Shown here: positions 1 through 9,895 of the stretch, in pieces
How the letters are laid out: every line of letters begins with the position of its first letter
Numbering within the stretch: the first letter of the stretch is position 1
Origin: Albidovulum litorale
GTDB lineage: Bacteria > Pseudomonadota > Alphaproteobacteria > Rhodobacterales > Rhodobacteraceae
Assembly: GCF_025751495.1 (NCBI RefSeq)
Contig: NZ_JAOWKZ010000003.1
Coordinates: forward strand, 558,001 to 622,000
Length of the DNA: 64,000 nt
Direction of reading: 5' to 3'
Position numbers and translations under genes: made by a program
Notes under the pieces: model-generated
What the model was told of the DNA's origin: nothing
Databases searched by the model: none
What the model saw: the letters and a program-made list of their open reading frames with translations, nothing else

Positions 1-436
1 GGATACGGGCACCATGGGCGCGCGCCTCGGCCATCAGCAAAGGCCCGGCGGTCACGAGGCTTTCCTTGTTGGCCAAGGCCAGAGTGCCACCATGCGACAG
101 GGCACGGAATCCGGGCGCAAGACCGGCGGCACCGACGATACCGGACATGATCCAGTCAACGGGGCGGTCGGCCGCTTCCAAAAGGGCATTCTGCCCGGCC
201 GCAGCGACAGTACCAGAACCCTGAAGCGCGGCTTTCAGGTCGGGCAGCAAAGCGTCGTCTGCGATAACCGCGACCTCGGCTTTCAGTGCCTTGGCCTGTT
301 CAGCCAATCGCGCGACATTCCTGCCACCGGTCAGGGCAACCGTCCGGTAGGCCTGCGCCCCACCCTGCCGCATCAGAAGGTCAAAGGTGCTTTCGCCGAT
401 GGAACCTGTGGCGCCGAAAACCGATACGCTGCGCAT
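1..436 (-). CDS. dxr: 1-deoxy-D-xylulose 5-phosphate reductoisomerase (partial, N-terminal part)
   Basis: This is the first 145 residues of DXP reductoisomerase, which converts 1-deoxy-D-xylulose 5-phosphate to 2-C-methyl-D-erythritol 4-phosphate with NADPH in the non-mevalonate isoprenoid pathway. The N-terminus carries the dinucleotide-binding motif GATGSIG, and the later stretch LALANKESLVTAG is characteristic of the family. The ATG at 434-436 lies 4 bases after the cdsA stop, so the two are almost certainly co-transcribed and translationally coupled in the order pyrH-frr-uppS-cdsA-dxr. The coding sequence is open at the left edge of the window, so truncation here is a window effect and not a defect of the gene. 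Confidence 0.94.
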   Translation of the reverse strand, partial: MRSVSVFGATGSIGESTFDLLMRQGGAQAYRTVALTGGRNVARLAEQAKALKAEVAVIADDALLPDLKAALQGSGTVAAAGQNALLEAADRPVDWIMSGIVGAAGLAPGFRALSHGGTLALANKESLVTAGPLLMAEARAHGARI

Positions 437-440
437 CGGC

Positions 441-1238
441 TCAGAACCGGACGACGGGGACCGGCGTGAGCTGGGCCACAAGCAGCATGAACAAGGCCGC
501 CCCCAAAAGCCCGTCGAACCGGTCCATCAGCCCGCCATGGCCCGGGATGAGGCGCGAACTATCTTTGACGCCCGAGCGCCGCTTGATCGCGCTTTCGGCG
601 ATATCGCCAAGCTGCGAGGCAAAGGCCAGAAGTGCCGAAATCCAGATCAGGTCTCGCCCGGCGGTCGAGATTTGCAGGAAGATGAGGCCGACGATGGCCG
701 CCGCGATCCATCCCGCGGCAGTGCCCGACCAGGTCTTCTTGGGGCTGAAACGCGGCCAGAATTTCGGGCCCCCGATGATGCGGCCCGCAAAATACCCGGC
801 AATGTCTGTCACGACGACGACAAGGATCAGCCAGAGAAGCCAGAGCATTCCGTAGCCTTCGCGGAAAGCGACGAGCCCGTAGCAGGCGATCATGATCGCA
901 ATCGAATAAATGCCATAATCGACCCGCATCGGTCGGCCCGGCCGCACCAGACCGACGATCGTCGGCAGCGCCAAAAGCGGCAGCAGGAACGGATCACGGG
1001 TATAAAGCACGATTGTCAGGGCAACAGCGGCCAACACGGCGAGCATCACGGCCTCGGACGGGCGCCCCCGGTCGGTCATCGCCGCCAGTTCCCAGACCAT
1101 AAGCGCACCTGCAACGATGGCCAGTGCTGCAAACCACGGCCCACCGAGCCAGACCAGAAGCAACCCGCCAAGCGCCATCGCCGCGCCCGAGATCAGGCGC
1201 GGCGCGAGGTCGCCCCATTTACCGGATGCATCGCTCAT
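441..1238 (-). CDS. cdsA: Phosphatidate cytidylyltransferase
   Basis: This 265-residue polytopic inner-membrane protein makes CDP-diacylglycerol from CTP and phosphatidic acid, the branch point for phospholipid synthesis. Several hydrophobic segments fill residues 15-200. The C-terminal third holds the family signature, seen as SAIKRRSGVKDSSRLIPGHG followed by GLMDRFDG, which contains the K-D and H-G-G-x-x-D-R residues expected for the active site. The start codon overlaps the uppS stop by four bases (ATGA arrangement) and dxr follows after 4 bases. This gene order is conserved in many alphaproteobacteria. Confidence 0.95.
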   Translation of the reverse strand: MSDASGKWGDLAPRLISGAAMALGGLLLVWLGGPWFAALAIVAGALMVWELAAMTDRGRPSEAVMLAVLAAVALTIVLYTRDPFLLPLLALPTIVGLVRPGRPMRVDYGIYSIAIMIACYGLVAFREGYGMLWLLWLILVVVVTDIAGYFAGRIIGGPKFWPRFSPKKTWSGTAAGWIAAAIVGLIFLQISTAGRDLIWISALLAFASQLGDIAESAIKRRSGVKDSSRLIPGHGGLMDRFDGLLGAALFMLLVAQLTPVPVVRF

Positions 1239-1963
1239 GCGCTCAGCGCGCCGCCGTAACGGCGTTCACGGTCGGTGAAGCGGGCCATGATCGCTTCAAG
1301 CTCAGCCGGGGTGAAATCGGGCCAGAGCGTATCGGTGAACTCGTATTCCGAATACGCCGACTGCCAAAGCAGGTAGTTCGAGATCCGCGTCTCGCCCGAA
1401 GTGCGGATCACAAGATCAGGGTCCGGCAGGTCATGGGTGTCAAGGCGGGCTTCGATCGCGGCCTCATCGACCTCATCAGGGGCCAGACGACCTGCGGCGA
1501 CATCCTCGGCCACCTTCTTCGCCGCGCGCGCCAGTTCGTCCCGGCCGCCATAGTTGATGGCGACGGTCAGATGCAGCCGGTCGTTGTCCTTCGTCCGCTC
1601 CTCAATCCCGGCCATCAGCTTTTGCAGCTTCTTGTCGAGCCGCGACCGCTCACCAATAAAGCGCAGCCGCACACCCTCAGCCGAAAGCCGTTCGGCTTCC
1701 GACTGGATGTAGCGGGCGAAGATCGTCATCAGGCCGATGACCTCTTCGGTCGAACGCTTCCAGTTTTCCGTCGAAAAGGCGTAAAGCGTGAGATAGCGGA
1801 TACCGAGCCCGGGCGCCGCCTCGACGATGGTGCGGACACGTTCCGCCCCCCGACGGTGGCCAACAAGACGCGGCCAGCCCCGGCTGGTTGCCCAGCGGCC
1901 GTTGCCATCCATGATGATGGCGACATGCGCCGGAACGCTGCCCGTGATGTCCTTCGCGGCCAT
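1235..1963 (-). CDS. uppS: Isoprenyl transferase (undecaprenyl diphosphate synthase)
   Basis: This 242-residue cis-prenyltransferase condenses isopentenyl diphosphate onto an allylic primer to make the C55 lipid carrier for peptidoglycan and other envelope polymers. The hallmark motif HVAIIMDGNGRWA near residues 13-25 carries the catalytic aspartate, and the C-terminal stretch EFTDTLWPDFTP matches the conserved end of the family. Length is typical. It overlaps cdsA by four bases and lies 36 bases after frr, in the middle of the pyrH-frr-uppS-cdsA-dxr operon, which joins isoprenoid precursor supply to its use. Confidence 0.95.
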   Translation of the reverse strand: MAAKDITGSVPAHVAIIMDGNGRWATSRGWPRLVGHRRGAERVRTIVEAAPGLGIRYLTLYAFSTENWKRSTEEVIGLMTIFARYIQSEAERLSAEGVRLRFIGERSRLDKKLQKLMAGIEERTKDNDRLHLTVAINYGGRDELARAAKKVAEDVAAGRLAPDEVDEAAIEARLDTHDLPDPDLVIRTSGETRISNYLLWQSAYSEYEFTDTLWPDFTPAELEAIMARFTDRERRYGGALSA

Positions 1964-1999
1964 CGGCCTGCCCTTTCCGCCCCCGGGACCTGCCGGTCC

Positions 2000-2563
2000 T
2001 CAGACCTGCATGATCTCCGCCTGCTTCTCTTCCAGCGCCTTGTCGACAAGCGCGATGTGCCGGTCGGTCATGGCCTGAACTTCGTCATGCCAGAACTTCT
2101 GGTCATCCTCGCTCATGCCGTCACCCTTGGCCTTCTTGATCTGGTCCATGCCGTCACGGCGCACATTGCGAATCGCTACACGAGCATTTTCGGCATATTG
2201 TGCCGCAACTTTGGTCAATTCGCGGCGGCGTTCCTCGTTTAGCTCCGGAATCGGCAACATTATGATCGTGCCATTAAGCTGTGGATTGATGCCAAGCCCG
2301 CTTTCGCGGATCGCCTTTTCAACCTTGCTCACGAGCCCCTTGTCCCAGACGTTGATCGTGACCATGCGCGGTTCCGGCACGTTGATCGTGCCGACCTGGT
2401 TGATCGGTGTCATCGCGCCATAGGCGTCAACCATCACCGGCTCCACCATCGTGGCCGAGGCGCGACCCGTTCTCAGCGTGCCGAATTCGTGGCGAAGCGC
2501 GCCCATCGCGCCGTCCATACGGCGCTCAAGGTCATCAGTGTCGATCTCAATATCGTCGGACAT
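2000..2563 (-). CDS. frr: Ribosome recycling factor
   Basis: This 187-residue protein splits post-termination ribosomes together with EF-G. The sequence is full length and shows the usual three-helix pattern: an N-terminal [30 protein letters not shown]-type region (residues about 9-38), the central beta part beginning around VMVDAYG, and the long C-terminal helices with [20 protein letters not shown]. It lies between pyrH (77 bases upstream) and uppS (36 bases downstream) on the same strand, the standard arrangement. I see no anomaly. Confidence 0.96.
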   Translation of the reverse strand: MSDDIEIDTDDLERRMDGAMGALRHEFGTLRTGRASATMVEPVMVDAYGAMTPINQVGTINVPEPRMVTINVWDKGLVSKVEKAIRESGLGINPQLNGTIIMLPIPELNEERRRELTKVAAQYAENARVAIRNVRRDGMDQIKKAKGDGMSEDDQKFWHDEVQAMTDRHIALVDKALEEKQAEIMQV

Positions 2564-2640
2564 GGGGTATTCCGTCTTGTGCTCGTTAATCTTTTCGTTT
2601 TGCGCCCTTTAGCACGAAACCGCGCCGGAAGGGTAGAATT

Positions 2641-3372
2641 TCAACCGCCAACCAGCGTGTAGGTTCCGTCACCCGACAGGATGCCGCGGAAACCGCCCGG
2701 CTCATCCAGCGAAAAGACGATGATCGGCAGGTGGTTGTCACGGGCAAGCGCGATGGCCGAAGCATCCATGACGCCAAGGTGCTTTTGCAGCACCTCGTCA
2801 TAGCTGACCTTGTCATAGCGCTTGGCGTCGGCGTGCTTGACCGGGTCCTTGTCATAGACCCCGTCCACCTTGGTGCCCTTGAAGATCGCCTCGCAGCTCA
2901 TCTCATTGGCGCGGAGCGTCGCGGCGGTGTCGGTGGTGAAATAAGGGTTGCCGGTGCCGGCGGCGAAGATACAGACCCGCTTTTTCTCAAGGTGGCGGAC
3001 CGCGCGGCGGCGGATATAGGGTTCGCAGACCTGATCCATCGGAATGGCGCTGATCACACGGGTATGGATGCCCAGCGCCTCAAGGGCTGCCTGCATCGCA
3101 AGCGCGTTCATCACGGTGGCCAACATGCCCATGTAGTCGGCCGTCGTCCGCTCCATCCCCTGTGCGGAGCCTTGCAGGCCCCGAAAGATGTTGCCACCGC
3201 CGATGACCATGCAAATCTCGACACCGAGGTCGTGAACCGATTTCACTTCCGCCGCGATGCGGTTGACGGTCGGGGGATGCAGACCATAGCCCTGATCGCC
3301 CATCAGGGCCTCGCCGGAGATTTTCAGAAGAACGCGTTTATAGGTGACTTTCGGTTCCTGTGACGCGTCCAT
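2641..3372 (-). CDS. pyrH: UMP kinase
   Basis: This 243-residue amino-acid-kinase-family enzyme phosphorylates UMP to UDP. The N-terminal [14 protein letters not shown], the GGGNIFRG loop and the central [12 protein letters not shown] stretch are diagnostic of bacterial PyrH. The open frame reaches further upstream, but the ATG at 3370-3372 ([13 protein letters not shown]) is chosen because the preceding residues are arginine- and proline-rich and unlike the family. It is the first gene of the minus-strand operon and is divergent from miaA across about 177 bases that must hold both promoters, although I could not pick convincing hexamers there. Confidence 0.95.
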   Translation of the reverse strand: MDASQEPKVTYKRVLLKISGEALMGDQGYGLHPPTVNRIAAEVKSVHDLGVEICMVIGGGNIFRGLQGSAQGMERTTADYMGMLATVMNALAMQAALEALGIHTRVISAIPMDQVCEPYIRRRAVRHLEKKRVCIFAAGTGNPYFTTDTAATLRANEMSCEAIFKGTKVDGVYDKDPVKHADAKRYDKVSYDEVLQKHLGVMDASAIALARDNHLPIIVFSLDEPGGFRGILSGDGTYTLVGG

Positions 3373-3549
3373 GCTCTGCTTCCCTTGCCGCCCCGTTCGA
3401 TCGCGCGCAAAATGGAGGAAATCGGCGGCGGGTTCAACCGGGCTCGGGCGGAAAGTCCGGCCGGAATTTGCCTGCGGCACAAGGGCACATGAGCATCGGC
3501 AGGCAAGGCACTGGATTTTATAAAGAACATAGACTCAGAGAGACCTGTC

Positions 3550-4386
3550 GTGATCGCCGGGGCGACCGCTTCAGGCAAATCTGCACTGGCGCTAGAAATC
3601 GCCCGGACGCAGGGCGGCGTGATCGTCAATGCCGACGCATTGCAGGTCTGGTCCTGCTGGCGGGTATTGTCGGCCCGACCCAGCGCCGAGGAAGAGGCCG
3701 AGGCACCGCATCTGCTCTACGGTCATCTGCCACGAGATGCGGATTATTCGGTGGGCCACTGGCTGCGTGAGGTCGAACCGATCCTGAAAGGCCCGGAACG
3801 GCCGGTTATCGTCGGTGGAACCGGCCTTTACCTGACCGCGCTGACCGAAGGGCTGGCCGACATTCCCGCCATACCGGCAGAGATTAGAGCCGAGGCGGAC
3901 CGACGTCTCGCAAGCGCCGGGCATGAGGCGATGCGGGCCGAGTTGGACGCAGCAACCGCAGCCCGCATCGACCGGCAAAACCCTGCCCGCATCCAGAGGG
4001 CGTGGGAAGTGTTGCGGGCAACCGGTCGGGGATTGATCGAATGGCAGGCTGAGACGGGCGCGCCGCTCCTGCCGCTCAGGGACTGTACCGCGCTTGTTCT
4101 CGATGCCGACCGCGACTGGCTGGCCAAGCGGATCGACCGGAGGTTCGAATTGATGGTCGAGGCGGGCGCTGTGGATGAAGTCCGGGCTGTCCTGCCGTAC
4201 TGGTCCCCCTCCTCTCTCTGGGCCAAAGCCATCGGCGCGCCGGAACTGATCAGCCATCTCAGGGGAGAGATCACACTGCGAGACGCGATAACGGCAGCGC
4301 AGGCCTCCAGCCGCCAGTATGCAAAACGCCAGCGCAGCTGGTTCCGGGGCAGAATGCGGGGCTGGCAGCGGATCGTTCGCCCGTGA
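3550..4386 (+). CDS. miaA: tRNA dimethylallyltransferase
   Basis: This enzyme transfers a dimethylallyl group to adenosine 37 of tRNAs that read U-starting codons. The P-loop [15 protein letters not shown] and the substrate motif [11 protein letters not shown] open the protein, and the middle has [13 protein letters not shown]. The reading frame is 278 residues from a GTG at 3550, a little short for MiaA, and the family normally has several residues before the first beta strand (here ...[10 protein letters not shown]). No in-frame ATG exists upstream, so the real start may be the CTG at 3511 or another weak codon. It is divergent from pyrH and is followed after 152 bases by a regulator gene. 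Confidence 0.93.
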   Translation: MIAGATASGKSALALEIARTQGGVIVNADALQVWSCWRVLSARPSAEEEAEAPHLLYGHLPRDADYSVGHWLREVEPILKGPERPVIVGGTGLYLTALTEGLADIPAIPAEIRAEADRRLASAGHEAMRAELDAATAARIDRQNPARIQRAWEVLRATGRGLIEWQAETGAPLLPLRDCTALVLDADRDWLAKRIDRRFELMVEAGAVDEVRAVLPYWSPSSLWAKAIGAPELISHLRGEITLRDAITAAQASSRQYAKRQRSWFRGRMRGWQRIVRP

Positions 4387-4538
4387 CCGGTCGGCCACGC
4401 ACCGCCGACAGCACTGTGTTCCGGACATTTTCCCTTGGGTTTCCGAATCGGCCCGCATAGACTCCCGTCGCCCGGGCCCTGAACCGATTGCAACCAAGTG
4501 GTCGACAACACCGCGACCGGATCTTGAGGATTTGTCCT

Positions 4539-5441
4539 GTGAAACTCTTCACCGGCACGCCACTGTCGAAATTCTCCGACCCGTCGGCGAAGCGGGACGC
4601 GCGCGGTGGCAATGACAATCCGGATAAAACGGCTGTCTCTGCAACGAGCCCTGCCGAGAAGACCTCAAAGCTGCGTATCGTCCCAATTCCACGTCTTGCC
4701 GCTGGCGGACGCTGGCGGGTCGAGGCGATGCGGTCCTATTCCGAACCGCTTCTGCTGTGGTTCACGCGGGGTCAGGGCCGCATCACGGTCAATGGAGTCA
4801 CTCGCGGTTACGGCGCACATAATGCGATCTTTATCCCTGCCGGTGTCATGCATGGCTATGATGTCGGCAGCCAAAGCTATGGTACGGCTGTCTTCTTCGG
4901 GCGTGGCACCGACCTTTCCCTGCCCGGCACGGCCCATCATCTGCGCATACGCGATGTCGGGCCGCAGGCCGAGCTTTCCGGCCTGATCGACAACGTCCAG
5001 CGGGAACTGGACAGTGGCAAACCAGGCGCAGAACGAGCCGCGCATCACCATCTCGGCCTTCTCGGCGTTTGGCTTGAACGGCAGGTGGAGATTGCCAAGG
5101 CGGATGCAAAAAAACCCGGCGCGGCAGCCCGTCTTGCCGCGCGCTATACCGAACTGCTCGAACGCGACTTCCGTAGCGGCAAAGGCGTTGCAGAATACGC
5201 GCGCGAATTGGGTGTAACGCCGACCCACCTGACGCGCGTCTGCAATCAAAGCTGTGGCCGCTCCGCTTCGGACCTGCTGCACGACCGGGTGATCTTCGAG
5301 GCGCGCATTCTACTGACCGAAACCCGCATGCCGATCTCGCACGTCTCGCAAGAGCTTGGCTTTACGTCCGCTGCCTACTTTACAAGGGCATTTCAGCACC
5401 GGACCGGCAAGACTCCTACAGCGTTTCGCAAGGCTGGCTGA
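4539..5441 (+). CDS. AraC-family transcriptional regulator with N-terminal cupin domain
   Basis: This is a 300-residue DNA-binding regulator. The first about 160 residues form a cupin-like sensing domain ([13 protein letters not shown]), and the last 100 residues hold two helix-turn-helix motifs of the AraC type, ending with [21 protein letters not shown], a classic AraC signature. I prefer the GTG at 4539 because TTGAGGA lies 8 bases upstream; an ATG-initiated frame starting at 4488 lacks a ribosome site. It lies directly upstream of, and on the same strand as, the ABC importer at 5.6-12 kb and is a reasonable candidate to control it, but the ligand cannot be read from the sequence. Confidence 0.9.
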   Translation: MKLFTGTPLSKFSDPSAKRDARGGNDNPDKTAVSATSPAEKTSKLRIVPIPRLAAGGRWRVEAMRSYSEPLLLWFTRGQGRITVNGVTRGYGAHNAIFIPAGVMHGYDVGSQSYGTAVFFGRGTDLSLPGTAHHLRIRDVGPQAELSGLIDNVQRELDSGKPGAERAAHHHLGLLGVWLERQVEIAKADAKKPGAAARLAARYTELLERDFRSGKGVAEYARELGVTPTHLTRVCNQSCGRSASDLLHDRVIFEARILLTETRMPISHVSQELGFTSAAYFTRAFQHRTGKTPTAFRKAG

Positions 5442-5644
5442 ATACTGGTTCAGCCCGACTGAACTTTGCCGCCGAACCAACCGTCAATGTCGTAAAATCT
5501 TCGAAAGTGACGGAATCCGGCGTTGACGCAGCGACAAAAACCGGGCGCAATGCTTCGGTGAGTAATTTCGTTGCGCATGGGGGGCCGGTATCAGACCGGT
5601 CGTTGCCGCGGCGGAATAAAAAAAGTCACGCAGGGAGAAAAAGC

Positions 5645-7288
5645 ATGACTAAGCACTTCACGCCGGATGTCCATCCGGCGGCCAAACTCTACGCCGATGA
5701 AGTTCGTGCCGGTTCGCTGAGCCGTCGCGAGTTTCTGACCCGGGCCTCCGCGCTTGGCGTCAGCTCGGCCGCGGCTTACGGCCTTCTCGGCCTTACCGCG
5801 CCGCAGCAAGCCCGTGCCCAGACGATGGGCGGCACGATCCGTTGCCAGCTTGAGACCAAGGCGCAGAAAGACCCGCGCACCTGGGACTGGTCGGAACTCG
5901 CGAACTTCGCGCGCGGCTGGCTCGACTACCTTGTCGAATATAACGGCGACGGTTCGATCCGCGGAATGCTTCTCGAAAGCTGGGAAGTTAACGAAGACGC
6001 CACCGAATACACGCTGAAGGTCCGTCAGGGCGTCAAGTGGAACAACGGCGACGACTTCACCGCCGCCGACGTGGCCAACAACATCACCCGCTGGTGCGAC
6101 GCCAATGTCGAAGGTAACTCGATGGCCGCGCGGATGGGTGCGCTGGTTGACGAAGGCACCAAGATGGCCCGCGACGGCGCGATCACTGTCGTCGATGACC
6201 ACACGGTCAAGCTGACTTTGCCCGCGCCCGACATCACGATCATCGTCGGTATGGCGGACTATCCGGCCGCTGTCGTGCATTCGTCCTATGACAATGGCGA
6301 TCCGTCCGCCAACCCGATCGGCACCGGCCCGTATCTGCCGGAATCGAACGAAGTCGGTGTTAAGCAGGTTCTGGTCAAGAATCCCGACCACACCTGGTGG
6401 GGCACCGAGGTGTATGGCGGTCCCTATCTGGACCGGATCGAGTATATCGACCTCGGCACCGACCCGTCGTCGTTCCTTGCCGCTGCTGAGGCTGAAGAAA
6501 TCGACATGCTGCACCGCACTGACGGTGATTTCGTCGACATCTTCGACTCGATCGGCTGGACCAAGTCTGAAGCGGTCACCTCGGCCACGCTCGCGGTGCG
6601 CTTCAACCAGGACGCGGAGCTTTACAAGGACGTGAATGTCCGTAAGGCGCTGCAGATGGCCGTGGATAACTCGGTCGTGCTGGAGCTCGGCTACGCCAAT
6701 CTCGGTAGCCCGGCCGAAAACCACCATGTCTGCCCGATCCACCCGGAATATGCCGAACTGCCGCCGCTGGTGGTCGATCCGGCCAAGGCGAAAGAGATGA
6801 TCGACGCGGCCGGCCATGCCGACACCGAGTTCGAGCTGATCTCGATCGACGACGCCTGGCAGGCGAACTCTTGTGATGCAGTGGCCGCACAGCTTCGCGA
6901 CGCAGGCATCAACATCAAGCGGACGATCCTGCCCGGCTCGACCTTCTGGAACGATTGGGCGAAGTATCCGTTCTCGGCCACCGAGTGGAACATGCGTCCG
7001 CTTGGCGTGCAGGTCCTTGCGCTTGCCTACAAGTCGGGCGTGGCCTGGAACGAAACGGCCTATGCCAGCGCCGAGTTCGACTCGCTTCTGGCCGAAGCCA
7101 TGTCCATCGCTGATGCCGATGCACGGCGTGAGGTGATGGCCAAGATCGAGAAGCTGATGCAGGACGATGGTGTGCTGATCCAGCCCTACTGGCGGAACGT
7201 CTACCGGCACTTCCGCGAAAGCGTGAAGGGTGCCGACATGCACCCGACCTTCGAGCACCACCACTACAAGTGGTCGATCGAGGCCTGA
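5645..7288 (+). CDS. ABC transporter periplasmic substrate-binding protein, peptide/opine type, Tat-exported
   Basis: This 547-residue extracytoplasmic binding protein of the SBP_bac_5 (DppA/OppA-like) family captures the substrate of the adjacent importer. The N-terminus has a twin-arginine signal ([13 protein letters not shown] at about residues 25-37) followed by a hydrophobic stretch and an ARAQ cleavage region. The body has family features such as [22 protein letters not shown]. The ATG at 5645 is favoured because AGGGAGAAA lies just upstream; the longer frame from 5507 lacks this. A 203-base leader precedes it, including a small dyad CCGGT-ATCAG-ACCGG at 5585-5599 of unknown role. A strong hairpin follows the gene. 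Confidence 0.93.
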   Translation: MTKHFTPDVHPAAKLYADEVRAGSLSRREFLTRASALGVSSAAAYGLLGLTAPQQARAQTMGGTIRCQLETKAQKDPRTWDWSELANFARGWLDYLVEYNGDGSIRGMLLESWEVNEDATEYTLKVRQGVKWNNGDDFTAADVANNITRWCDANVEGNSMAARMGALVDEGTKMARDGAITVVDDHTVKLTLPAPDITIIVGMADYPAAVVHSSYDNGDPSANPIGTGPYLPESNEVGVKQVLVKNPDHTWWGTEVYGGPYLDRIEYIDLGTDPSSFLAAAEAEEIDMLHRTDGDFVDIFDSIGWTKSEAVTSATLAVRFNQDAELYKDVNVRKALQMAVDNSVVLELGYANLGSPAENHHVCPIHPEYAELPPLVVDPAKAKEMIDAAGHADTEFELISIDDAWQANSCDAVAAQLRDAGINIKRTILPGSTFWNDWAKYPFSATEWNMRPLGVQVLALAYKSGVAWNETAYASAEFDSLLAEAMSIADADARREVMAKIEKLMQDDGVLIQPYWRNVYRHFRESVKGADMHPTFEHHHYKWSIEA

Positions 7289-7299
7289 TCGGTCTTAGT

Positions 7300-7333
7300 G
7301 CGGCGCGCGGAACAAATCCGCGCGCCGCTTTTT
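7300..7333 (+). terminator. Intercistronic intrinsic terminator after the substrate-binding protein gene
   Basis: A 12-base perfect inverted repeat (arms 7300-7311 and 7317-7328, loop ACAAA) is followed at once by five T residues. It lies between the binding-protein gene and the first permease gene of the same importer. Such a structure usually lets only part of the transcription pass, so that binding protein is made in excess over membrane components. Confidence 0.85.
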
Positions 7334-7398
7334 GTTGACGTGACGGCCCACGCACTCCAACCTGCCCCTACGTTCTTTGGGGGGAAGGACATGAAAAA

Positions 7399-8442
7399 AT
7401 GCTGATATTCCTGCTTCGGCGGCTGTTGACCATGGTCCTGACAGCCCTCTGCCTGACGTTCGTCGTCTTCTTTCTGACAAACCTGCCACCCAATCTTGAA
7501 AAGCTCGCCAAGACCGAGGCTGGCAGCCGCATCACTGATGAGGAGGTGCTGAGCTGGCTGGACAAGAACGGCCATGGCAGCCCGCTTCTGGTGCGCTACG
7601 GCGAATGGCTCGGTGTCCTTCCCGGCTGGACGCGCGAGGAAGATGGGGTGACGACCGGCCGCTGCATCCAGCGCGGGCAGGACCCGGCGACAGCTTCCCG
7701 TTTTTGTGGCGTTCTGCAGGGCAAGTGGGGTTTCTCCTCAGTCTTCAAGGACGAGGTATCGACGATCGTCGGAACACGACTGTCACTCACCGGCATTCTC
7801 ATGTTCTGGGTCATGGTGGTGATGGTTCCCGTCTCGCTGATCATCGGCGTCCTGGCGGGCATGCGCGAGGGGTCGAAACTCGACAGGTCGCTTTCCACCT
7901 TCTCCATCGCGACCACGGCAACGCCGGAATACGTGTCTGGCGTCATTCTTATCGCGGTCTTCGCCTCCTCCATGTTCGGACTGAAATGGTTCAAGGGCAC
8001 GGCGGCGAGTGCCATGGACGGCATCACGTTTGAAAACTTCTTCCTGCCGGTCATCACCATCGCGCTTTACGGCATCGGCTATATCGCCCGAATGACCCGC
8101 GCCTCGATGACCGAGGTCATGACCGCCCAGTACATCCGCACGGCACGGCTCAAGGGTGTATCCTTCCGCAACGTGGTCATGAAACACGCGCTCCGCAACG
8201 CGCTGATCGCGCCGTTCACGGTCATCATGCTCCAATTCCCCTGGCTTCTGAATGGCGTCGTTATCGTCGAGACCTTGTTCAACTACAAGGGCTTCGGCTG
8301 GACGCTCGTCTCGGCCGCGGGCAACAACGACATCGACCTGCTTCTGGGCTGTTCGGTAGTAGCCGTCATCGTAGTTCTGGTGACCCAGCTGATTTCCGAC
8401 ATCGGCTATGTCTTCCTGAACCCGCGTATCCGGATATCCTGA
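7399..8442 (+). CDS. ABC transporter permease, DppB/OppB-like
   Basis: This 347-residue inner-membrane permease forms half of the translocation path of the peptide/opine-type importer. It opens with a membrane segment (LLTMVLTALCLTFVVFFLTNLP) and ends with the typical module containing TARLKGVSFRNVVMKHALRNALIAP, the EAA loop that contacts the ATPase. Between them, residues about 35-115 form a hydrophilic stretch with two cysteines, which is longer than in ordinary DppB. It starts 110 bases after the binding-protein gene, beyond an intercistronic terminator, and is followed after 13 bases by the second permease with GAGGAGGA as ribosome site. Confidence 0.93.
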   Translation: MLIFLLRRLLTMVLTALCLTFVVFFLTNLPPNLEKLAKTEAGSRITDEEVLSWLDKNGHGSPLLVRYGEWLGVLPGWTREEDGVTTGRCIQRGQDPATASRFCGVLQGKWGFSSVFKDEVSTIVGTRLSLTGILMFWVMVVMVPVSLIIGVLAGMREGSKLDRSLSTFSIATTATPEYVSGVILIAVFASSMFGLKWFKGTAASAMDGITFENFFLPVITIALYGIGYIARMTRASMTEVMTAQYIRTARLKGVSFRNVVMKHALRNALIAPFTVIMLQFPWLLNGVVIVETLFNYKGFGWTLVSAAGNNDIDLLLGCSVVAVIVVLVTQLISDIGYVFLNPRIRIS

Positions 8443-8455
8443 GGAGGAACTGACA

Positions 8456-9883
8456 ATGGACCCGTTAACCTGGACCGGCGCTCTTTCCGTCCTCAATCCG
8501 GTCACCATGGCAATTGCGGCCGCCTTCGCGTTGGCCATCATCGCGCAGATCGTTCTGTCTTTCTCCGCCGCTGAAGTATCCGTCGTGGCCAATCCCGATG
8601 GCACGATTGCGGCACGAGGCGGCGCTTACGGTACAGCCGAAAAAGCCGTGCGCTGGCTGTTCGTCGCGCTTGTCGCGATCGTGGTTATCTACCTTGTTGC
8701 GGGCGCCGTCATGCCCTACGGCGATGTCGGCATCATCGGCGGGCTGGCCAAACGCTTCCTGCCGGTCTGGATATCGCTGATCGTGCTGTATGCGGTATCC
8801 ATCCGCTACAAGCGGCGGCTGGGCCTCTACGGCAAGCTCTTTGACTCCACGATTGGCATGATCGGTTTTGCGATCGTCATGTTCTGGGTCTTCTCGGCGA
8901 TCTTCGCCAACATGATCGCGACCCATGACGTTCTCAGCCAGATCAGCCAGATGAAGAACAAGGTTCCCGGAACGCCCACCCCGGACGACATGGGCTGGTA
9001 CCTCCTGGGCGGCGACCATCTGGGCCGCGATGTGTTCAGCCGTGTCGTACTCGGCAGTCGCATCGTTGTGCAGATCGCGCCGCTGGCCACGCTTTTTGCC
9101 TTCATGGTGGGAATCACGCTGGGCCTTCCGGCAGGTTACTACGGCGGCAAGCTGGATACAGGGCTGTCGTTCCTCGCGAACCTCATCCTCGCTTTTCCGG
9201 TGATCCTGCTCTTTTACCTGCTCGTGACCCCGGAAATCGTCGAAACCGGCATGCCGCAATACATGGCGATGGTGCTCTTTCTCTTCCCCATCGTCTTTCT
9301 GATGGTGCTGGTCAATTCGCGCTACTACGTGGTGCCGGCATTCCGAACGAAGGTGCTTTTGATCATCCTCTGCGTCGGTGGCTACCTCTACCTGTCGCTT
9401 GTGGGTGAGGTTGGCACCAAGGTGGCGGTCCTGCCCAACATGCTGGACCTGATCCATGTGCCGGGCAATATCCTGATCGTCTTCGTCTCGGTCGTGTTCG
9501 TGAACTCGCCGACCGTGTTCCGGATCGTGCGCGGCATCGTCCTGGACGTGAAGACGCGAGACTATGTCTCCGCCGCCCAGACACGCGGCGAACGTCCCTG
9601 GTACATTATGCTGTGGGAAATCCTGCCCAACGCCCGCGGTCCTCTGATCGTCGATTTCTGCCTGCGAATTGGCTACACGACGATCCTTTTGGGAACCCTC
9701 GGCTTCTTCGGCCTCGGTCTCAGCCCCGAAAGCCCTGACTGGGGCTCCACGATCAACGCGGGCCGCAAGCTGATGACGGTTGCGCAACACCCCGCCATCG
9801 TGCCCGCACTCGCGCTGATGAGCCTCGTTCTGGGCCTCAATCTTCTGGCCGACGGCCTGCGTGAAGAAAGCCTCAGGGATTAA
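8456..9883 (+). CDS. ABC transporter permease, DppC/OppC-like, enlarged
   Basis: This is the partner permease of the importer. The C-terminal part has the EAA loop in TRGERPWYIMLWEILPNARG followed by GFFGLGLSPESPDWGSTIN, both typical of DppC. At 475 residues it is far longer than the usual roughly 300. The excess is an N-terminal part with about three extra membrane segments (residues 15-115) and an insertion of hydrophobic segments between residues about 230 and 340 (LFYLLVTPEIV to NILIVFVSVVFV). The membrane topology therefore differs from classical dipeptide permeases. It lies 12 bases before the ATPase gene. Confidence 0.9.
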   Translation: MDPLTWTGALSVLNPVTMAIAAAFALAIIAQIVLSFSAAEVSVVANPDGTIAARGGAYGTAEKAVRWLFVALVAIVVIYLVAGAVMPYGDVGIIGGLAKRFLPVWISLIVLYAVSIRYKRRLGLYGKLFDSTIGMIGFAIVMFWVFSAIFANMIATHDVLSQISQMKNKVPGTPTPDDMGWYLLGGDHLGRDVFSRVVLGSRIVVQIAPLATLFAFMVGITLGLPAGYYGGKLDTGLSFLANLILAFPVILLFYLLVTPEIVETGMPQYMAMVLFLFPIVFLMVLVNSRYYVVPAFRTKVLLIILCVGGYLYLSLVGEVGTKVAVLPNMLDLIHVPGNILIVFVSVVFVNSPTVFRIVRGIVLDVKTRDYVSAAQTRGERPWYIMLWEILPNARGPLIVDFCLRIGYTTILLGTLGFFGLGLSPESPDWGSTINAGRKLMTVAQHPAIVPALALMSLVLGLNLLADGLREESLRD

Positions 9884-9895
9884 GGGAGACGGATT

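Noticed and set aside
5591-7264. A 557-codon minus-strand frame opposite the binding-protein gene
   Set aside because: The composition is that of a mirrored coding strand and no family motif is present.
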